Shown in pieces: positions 60,140-64,000 of a DNA stretch of 64,000 nt (the stretch's first letter is position 1; every line of letters starts with the position of its first letter). This stretch comes from Sphingorhabdus sp. SMR4y (lineage in GTDB: Bacteria; Pseudomonadota; Alphaproteobacteria; Sphingomonadales; Sphingomonadaceae): positions 1,979,001 to 2,043,000 of the forward strand of contig NZ_CP022336.1 of assembly GCF_002218195.1 (NCBI RefSeq). Reading direction: 5' to 3'. The translations under genes and the position numbers were made by a program. The notes beneath the pieces are model-generated. The model saw only the letters and a program-made list of their open reading frames with translations, did not search any database and was not told where the DNA came from.

Positions 60140-60189
60140 CGCTCTACCCAATATTTGAATTGAATTCAATTCAAATATTGGGTAGAGCG
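60140..60189. promoter_or_regulatory. Perfect 50-bp palindrome between TetR and PhyH-like genes (candidate operator)
   Basis: The arms CGCTCTACCCAATATTTGAA plus TTGAA and their exact complement meet at a central GAATTC (centre 60164/60165) with no unpaired base. It fills the middle of the 112-bp interval between the divergent starts at 60108 and 60221, where both promoters must lie. The AT-rich core contains the inner dyad TTGAATTGAATTCAATTCAA, a sensible TetR dimer-pair site. The full 25-bp arm length exceeds what one dimer needs, so two overlapping dimers, or an extruded cruciform, are possible. Confidence 0.8.
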
Positions 60190-60220
60190 GATCACCTGAA
60201 CCGAATTGCGGAGCCGACCT

Positions 60221-61108
60221 ATGAACCTCGCGAGCAAGATTGAACCATCGACCGCCGACCTCGCCCCCTATTTGCACGGTCGCAGTTTCGAAGACGCCTG
60301 GGACCAGTTTCAGGAAGAAGGCTATGTCATCTTCAACGACGTCCTCAGCCCCGAGCAGCTCGATCAACAGCGGGCCGCGTTGAAACCCTGGATCGACGCC
60401 GACATCCGCGGCCGCAACAATTTCGAAGGTGACCGGTCCAACCGCATATACGGGATGCTCGACAAGGATCCGGTCTTCGCCGACCTGATTTCCCATCCGC
60501 TGCAACTGACCTTTGCCGAAAAGGAACTCGGCCAGAGCTGCCTGCTCTACGCCTGTCTCGCAATCAACCTGCATCCCGGCGAAACCGTCCAGCCCTGGCA
60601 TTTCGACGACAGCCATTGCGGTCTGGCCCGGCCGCGCGAACCGCTCAGCCTGTCGACCTTCTGGTCGATCAGCGATACCACCGAAACCAACGGCGCCACG
60701 GAAATCATCCCCGGCAGCCACAAATGGGGTAATCAGCAGCCCGCCGGCGCCAATCGCGGCTCCGATTTCCAGACCGGAGTCACCGACAAAAAGAGCGACA
60801 GCACGGACGACCATCCAGACATGATCAAGGCGGTCATGCCCGCCGGTTCGCTGATGCTGGCAAAAGGCACATTGTGGCATCGCGGCGGCGGCAACCGTTC
60901 CGATGCCCGGCGCCTGATCGTCACACCGCAATTTTGCAAGGGCTGGTGCCGCCCGCTGGAGCAGCAATTGCTTGCCGTTTCACCGGAAAAAGTGGCGCGC
61001 TTTCCGAAGCGCGTGCAGGAATTGCTGGGCTATAATATCCACCCGCCCTTCATGGGCTATGTCGACGGCATGCACCCGGGCAGGAAATTGTCGGACCGTT
61101 CGACCTGA
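60221..61108 (+). CDS. Phytanoyl-CoA dioxygenase (PhyH) family protein
   Basis: A 295-residue Fe(II)/2-oxoglutarate oxygenase. The iron triad is His127 and Asp129 (WHFDD) with the distal His220 (LWHRGGGNRSDARR), and the Arg nearby binds 2-oxoglutarate. The family hydroxylates phytanoyl-CoA and many small lipophilic or amino-acid substrates. The ATG at 60221 has GGAG seven bases before it. Its expression is presumably controlled by the adjacent TetR protein through the palindrome. The gene is accessory: it separates tRNA-Trp from secE. Confidence 0.92.
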   Translation: MNLASKIEPSTADLAPYLHGRSFEDAWDQFQEEGYVIFNDVLSPEQLDQQRAALKPWIDADIRGRNNFEGDRSNRIYGMLDKDPVFADLISHPLQLTFAEKELGQSCLLYACLAINLHPGETVQPWHFDDSHCGLARPREPLSLSTFWSISDTTETNGATEIIPGSHKWGNQQPAGANRGSDFQTGVTDKKSDSTDDHPDMIKAVMPAGSLMLAKGTLWHRGGGNRSDARRLIVTPQFCKGWCRPLEQQLLAVSPEKVARFPKRVQELLGYNIHPPFMGYVDGMHPGRKLSDRST

Positions 61109-61516
61109 GCGCCCGCTAGGTCCTTACCGCTTGCGGGGAGGATGTTCCGCACATCTCGACTGCTATGCCGTTCGCGCCGAACAAGCTCGGCAATGAAAAA
61201 GTACAACATGCCCTCAGGTCACCTGCTTCTGCTGGGAACAGGCGCCATCGGACTCGCACGATACGACGGGGACCCGAAAGCTCGAAATAAAGCCCGCAAC
61301 CCATGCCGACTTCTCGGGCTTGCGCGAGTCCCCCGGACCAGGCTGACGACCGAAACGGCATCGCTCCGGTAAAATCCGGTTCTTTTTCTTGCGAATCCGG
61401 GAATCTGGGTATAAAGGGCTGGTTCTTTCCGAAACCATGCATATATCCGAACACAGTCAAATGACTGACACCCGGAGTTTATGTGGAAACCGGCGAGAAA
61501 GTTTAGGGAATCAAGC
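61109..61516 (+). other. Gene-free interval with a structured element and terminator-like hairpin
   Basis: I support no protein gene in these 408 bp. Between 61250 and 61331 an 8-bp outer stem (GGACTCGC / GCGAGTCC) encloses a 7-bp stem (AAGCCCG / CGGGCTT at 61290-61296 and 61315-61321), and a competing GGGGAC / GTCCCC pairing is possible. A terminator-like hairpin (GAAACGG / CCGGTTC, one mismatch) followed by TTTTT lies at 61352-61387. This could be a small RNA or the decayed end of the PhyH transcript. The secE promoter must lie in the last 130 bp; no clear boxes were found. Confidence 0.35.
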
Positions 61517-61711
61517 ATGGCGAAAGTCAATCCAGGCGAATTCATGAATCAGGTCAAGGCCGAGACCAACAAGGTCGTCTGGCCGACATGGCCCGAGACC
61601 GTCCGTACGGCGATCCTCGTGCTGATCATGACCACCATTTTGGGCCTGTTTTTTCTTGGCGTTGATTCGGTTTTTAACGGGATTGTGGCCTGGCTCCTGA
61701 GCCTTGCCTAA
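61517..61711 (+). CDS. secE: Preprotein translocase subunit SecE
   Basis: A 64-residue single-span SecE of the short alphaproteobacterial type: NPGEFMNQVKAETNKVVWPT is the conserved amphipathic helix, followed by one membrane segment (about 36-60). It forms the SecYEG channel. The ATG at 61517 is the second in frame and gives the normal length. It heads the secE-nusG-rplK-rplA order. Confidence 0.97.
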   Translation: MAKVNPGEFMNQVKAETNKVVWPTWPETVRTAILVLIMTTILGLFFLGVDSVFNGIVAWLLSLA

Positions 61712-61741
61712 ACGCCCCACTCAGTTTTTTAGGTTATTCGC

Positions 61742-62278
61742 ATGGCACGCTGGTATATCATTCACGCTTATTCGGGCTTTGAACACAAGGTCAAGGAAGC
61801 CATCGAGGCCGACGCCAAGCGTCTCGGCCTGACCGAACTGGTCGAGGATATCGAAGTCCCGACCGAAACCATCACCGAAGTGAAACGCGGCAAGAAGATC
61901 CAGTCGGAGCGGAAATTCTTCCCCGGCTATGTTCTGGCCAAGCTGGAAATGACCGATGATGTCTATCACCTGGTCAAGAACCAACCCAAGGTCACCGGCT
62001 TCCTCGGCAGCAGCGGCAAGCCGCAGGCGATCAGCGAAGCCGAAGCGGCCCGCATTCTCAACACCAAGGAAGAAGCCGCCAACGCTCCGAAGGAACGGAT
62101 CACGGTTGCCTACGAAATCGGCGACGAGGTCAAGGTCAAATCCGGCCCGTTCAACAGCTTCAACGGCATTGTCGAGGAACTGGATTTCGACAAGAACAAG
62201 GTCAAGGTTTCGGTGTCCATTTTCGGACGCGCAACCCCGGTCGAACTGGACTTTGGCGAAGTCGACCTGATCAGCTAG
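61742..62278 (+). CDS. nusG: Transcription termination/antitermination protein NusG
   Basis: A 178-residue NusG with the NGN domain ([18 protein letters not shown] ... [16 protein letters not shown]) and a C-terminal KOW domain ([24 protein letters not shown]). It binds RNA polymerase and couples transcription to Rho or to the ribosome. It is 30 nt after secE. Confidence 0.98.
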   Translation: MARWYIIHAYSGFEHKVKEAIEADAKRLGLTELVEDIEVPTETITEVKRGKKIQSERKFFPGYVLAKLEMTDDVYHLVKNQPKVTGFLGSSGKPQAISEAEAARILNTKEEAANAPKERITVAYEIGDEVKVKSGPFNSFNGIVEELDFDKNKVKVSVSIFGRATPVELDFGEVDLIS

Positions 62279-62486
62279 TTTTGTGTTCCGCGCCAGACGC
62301 GGAACCGGTGCGGCAGGGACAAGCATTGCGATTGCCGCGCAAAGCTCCGGATCAAGTCCGGAGCATATAGAATTTGAAACTCCGGTTTCGAATACCACTG
62401 TGGGAGGAGGGTTCGCTCTCCGTTTGACCACTTAATTTGCGGGTGCGGCACTTTCGCCAATCCCAAAAGAATGAAAGGACTGCCAA
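62279..62486 (+). promoter_or_regulatory. rplK leader region with three hairpins
   Basis: The 208 bp between nusG and rplK contain no gene. Stems are GTTCCGCG / CGCGGAAC (62285-62305), GCTCCGGA / TCCGGAGC (62344-62364) and GGAGGG-TTCG-CTCTCC (62406-62421), the last with a tetraloop. None is followed by a T-run. An L1- or L11-type autoregulatory leader would sit here in many bacteria, and the third hairpin is the best candidate, but I cannot match it to a defined motif. Confidence 0.35.
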
Positions 62487-62918
62487 ATGGCTAAGAAAAT
62501 TGATGGTTATATCAATTTGCAAGTACCAGCCGGTATTGCAAACCCATCCCCGCCAATCGGCCCGGCACTGGGTCAGCGCGGCGTTAATATCATGGAATTC
62601 TGTAAGGCGTTCAACGCGGCTACGGACAAGCTGGAAAAAGGCACGCCGATCCCGACCAAGATCACGGTCTATGGCGATCGCAGCTTTACCTTTGAAACCA
62701 AGACGCCACCGGCCAGCTATCTGATCAAGAAGCTCGCCAAGCTGAAAAAGGGTTCGAGCGAACCTGGCAAGGCTTCCGGCGGATCGATCAAGGCTTCGCA
62801 GATCAAGGAAATTGCCGAAACGAAAATGGCCGATCTCAATGCCAACAGCATTGAACAGGCTATGAAAATCATTTCAGGCACCGCGCGCTCGATGGGCGTA
62901 GATGTGGTGGAGGGATAA
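62487..62918 (+). CDS. rplK: 50S ribosomal protein L11
   Basis: A 143-residue L11 with the canonical [38 protein letters not shown] start, the flexible linker and the C-terminal rRNA-binding domain ([13 protein letters not shown]). It binds the GTPase-centre RNA with L10 and is needed for RelA-type sensing. Followed after 4 nt by rplA. Confidence 0.99.
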   Translation: MAKKIDGYINLQVPAGIANPSPPIGPALGQRGVNIMEFCKAFNAATDKLEKGTPIPTKITVYGDRSFTFETKTPPASYLIKKLAKLKKGSSEPGKASGGSIKASQIKEIAETKMADLNANSIEQAMKIISGTARSMGVDVVEG

Positions 62919-62922
62919 GAAC

Positions 62923-63624
62923 ATGGCGAAACTCTCCAAAAAAATGAAGGCGATCAACGAAAAAGTCGATCGCGAAAAGCTCTACGGCATCGACGAAGCG
63001 ATCAAGACGCTGAAAGATCTGGCATCGTCCTCGAAATTTGACGAGACGCTTGACGTCGCGATCAATCTCGGCGTTGACCCCCGCCATGCTGACCAGATGG
63101 TCCGCGGTGTGATCTCGCTTCCTGCCGGCACCGGCAAGGAAACCCGGGTCGCCGTATTTGCCAAGGATGCGAAAGCAGACGAAGCCAAGGAAGCGGGCGC
63201 CGACACGGTTGGTGCAGAAGATCTGATGGAAGCCATGCAGGGCGGCGATCTCAACTATGACCGCATCATTGCAACGCCTGACATGATGGGCGTAGTCGGC
63301 CGTCTCGGCAAGGTTCTCGGTCCGAAAGGCCTGATGCCGAACCCGAAACTCGGTACGGTGACCCCGAATGTCGCGCAAGCGGTCAAGGACGCCAAGGGCG
63401 GCCAGGTCGAATATCGCGTCGAAAAAGCCGGTATCATCCACAATGGCATCGGCAAGGTCAGCTTCTCCGAAGCCGATCTGCGCAAGAATTTCGATGCGCT
63501 GGTCAATGCCGTCATCAAGGCCAAGCCAGCCGGCGCCAAGGGCAGATATGTCCGCAAGGTCGGCCTGAGCACGACCATGGGCCCCGGTCTCAAGGTCGAT
63601 CTCGGCGAGATCGAAGGCGCCTGA
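62923..63624 (+). CDS. rplA: 50S ribosomal protein L1
   Basis: A 233-residue L1 with [28 protein letters not shown] and [17 protein letters not shown], all typical. It forms the L1 stalk and commonly represses its own operon. The ATG at 62923 is one of two in-frame options and gives the standard length. A strong terminator follows, so rplJ-rplL are not in this transcript. Confidence 0.99.
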   Translation: MAKLSKKMKAINEKVDREKLYGIDEAIKTLKDLASSSKFDETLDVAINLGVDPRHADQMVRGVISLPAGTGKETRVAVFAKDAKADEAKEAGADTVGAEDLMEAMQGGDLNYDRIIATPDMMGVVGRLGKVLGPKGLMPNPKLGTVTPNVAQAVKDAKGGQVEYRVEKAGIIHNGIGKVSFSEADLRKNFDALVNAVIKAKPAGAKGRYVRKVGLSTTMGPGLKVDLGEIEGA

Positions 63625-63674
63625 TTGGCCCCCGTCGCCCCGGCGCAAGCAGGGGATGACATTCTGATTTTCAG

Positions 63675-63705
63675 AAAAAGGCCGGGCGCGTTCCCGGCCT
63701 TTTTT
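63675..63705 (+). terminator. Rho-independent terminator of the secE-nusG-rplK-rplA operon
   Basis: GGCCGGG / CCCGGCC stem with a 6-nt loop, preceded by A5 and followed by T6. The A-run lets it work in either direction. It lies 51 bp after the rplA stop. Confidence 0.93.
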
Positions 63706-63734
63706 CATGCGCGACAATTTCCGGAAGGACCGAC

Positions 63735-64000
63735 ATGACCCACTTGCAGATCAGCGCAGACCTGTCCTACCGCCTCGCCGCGCCCTGCACGATATTGGTC
63801 CAGGTCGAGGTCGCAGCGACCGCCGGACAGAAGCCGGTAGATGCGCGCATCGATATCGGTCCGGCAACCGGCAAAACCATCGTCCCCGCCCATGACGGCA
63901 TCGGCACCCGGCTGTGGACCACACAGCAGGAACAGCTCACCATCTCCTACGCCGCGCAGGTCGCGATCGACCGCGCCAACCCGGATTTTGCTGCCCTGCC
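63735..64000 (+). CDS. Transglutaminase-like family protein, N-terminal part (cut by window edge)
   Basis: The first 88 codons of a gene open to the right edge. The protein starts MTHLQISADLSYRLAAPCTIL, has a beta-rich pattern, and ends in the window at NPDFAALP. This resembles the N-terminal beta domain of bacterial transglutaminase-like cysteine proteases, where the catalytic Cys-His-Asp domain would follow. GGAAGGA precedes the ATG. Confidence 0.7.
   Translation, partial: MTHLQISADLSYRLAAPCTILVQVEVAATAGQKPVDARIDIGPATGKTIVPAHDGIGTRLWTTQQEQLTISYAAQVAIDRANPDFAAL

Noticed and set aside
59885-60967. A 360-codon minus-strand frame across the palindrome
   Set aside because: It runs antisense to the PhyH-like gene, through the palindrome and into the TetR gene; it exists only because the palindrome has no stop in that frame.
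61201-61400. tmRNA, SRP RNA or tRNA reading of the structured stretch
   Set aside because: The conserved cores (SRP GGAAGG-GCAGCC type loop, tmRNA ends, a tRNA acceptor with matching arms) are absent on both strands.
61116-61460. Minus-strand 114-codon frame and a plus-strand 76-codon frame before secE
   Set aside because: Neither has a ribosome site, the translations look random, and the interval is better described by its stems.
1-64000. CRISPR arrays, defence islands, prophage or transposon content
   Set aside because: No regularly spaced direct repeats, cas, restriction, integrase or transposase genes were seen.

Overview
The window looks like chromosomal DNA of a sphingomonad (Alphaproteobacteria, order Sphingomonadales; a Parasphingorhabdus/Sphingorhabdus/Sphingopyxis-like genome is my best guess). 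The reasons are the NDUFA12-type complex I subunit, a CC_3452-family exported protein, the tRNA-Trp/secE/nusG/rplK/rplA locus, many TonB-dependent receptors, and REP-like inverted repeats of a type I associate with sphingomonads. No phage, transposase, integrase, CRISPR array or rRNA was found.

Region 1 (1-31 kb) is catabolic. It opens with two tandem paralogous TonB-dependent receptors on the minus strand, the first cut by the window edge. Next comes a dense set of lipid-CoA enzymes: short-chain dehydrogenases, four-plus acyl-CoA enzymes, a lipid-transfer-protein thiolase with its DUF35 partner, and medium-chain reductases. It also holds a limonene-epoxide-hydrolase-fold protein and a ketosteroid isomerase whose Tyr14/Asp38/Asp99 sit at the classical positions. 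A 2-oxoacid dehydrogenase E1 alpha/beta pair with a stand-alone lipoyl protein, a LuxR-type regulator, a Rieske oxygenase, a GST and VOC proteins follow. Then come an alcohol dehydrogenase, an acyl-CoA synthetase, an NTF2-fold protein, a serine hydrolase and a 3-oxoacid CoA-transferase. Read together this is most simply a steroid or terpenoid degradation locus: uptake by the receptors, CoA activation, dehydrogenation and aldol or thiolytic side-chain cleavage, isomerisation, ring oxygenation, and CoA transfer of the products. The substrate is inferred.

Region 2 (31-40.5 kb) is housekeeping and signalling: rpmB (L28), tadA, a LytTR two-component pair, an HD-domain protein, an HxlR regulator, a bifunctional (p)ppGpp enzyme, an FKBP isomerase and rpsU (S21).

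Region 3 (40.5-58.8 kb) is mixed: a class II aldolase, an orphan molybdo-hydroxylase [2Fe-2S] subunit, a siderophore receptor preceded by two Fur-box-like sites, an ArsC-like protein, a ParA ATPase, and a PAS-GGDEF-EAL protein. After these come a fatty-acyl-AMP ligase, recX, a double cold-shock protein, DUF192, NDUFA12, DUF2155, aat, a LysR regulator, nhaA, a second Rieske oxygenase, a cupin and a PilZ protein.

Region 4 (59-64 kb) holds tRNA-Trp, then a 2.4-kb accessory block (VOC, TetR, phytanoyl-CoA dioxygenase-like) with a perfect 50-bp palindrome in its divergent promoter, then secE-nusG-rplK-rplA and the start of a transglutaminase-like gene. The strongest items for follow-up are the palindrome, the ketosteroid-isomerase locus, the HAD-like lipoprotein translationally coupled between the two CoA-transferase subunits, and the hairpin/T8/Shine-Dalgarno leader of the first receptor.
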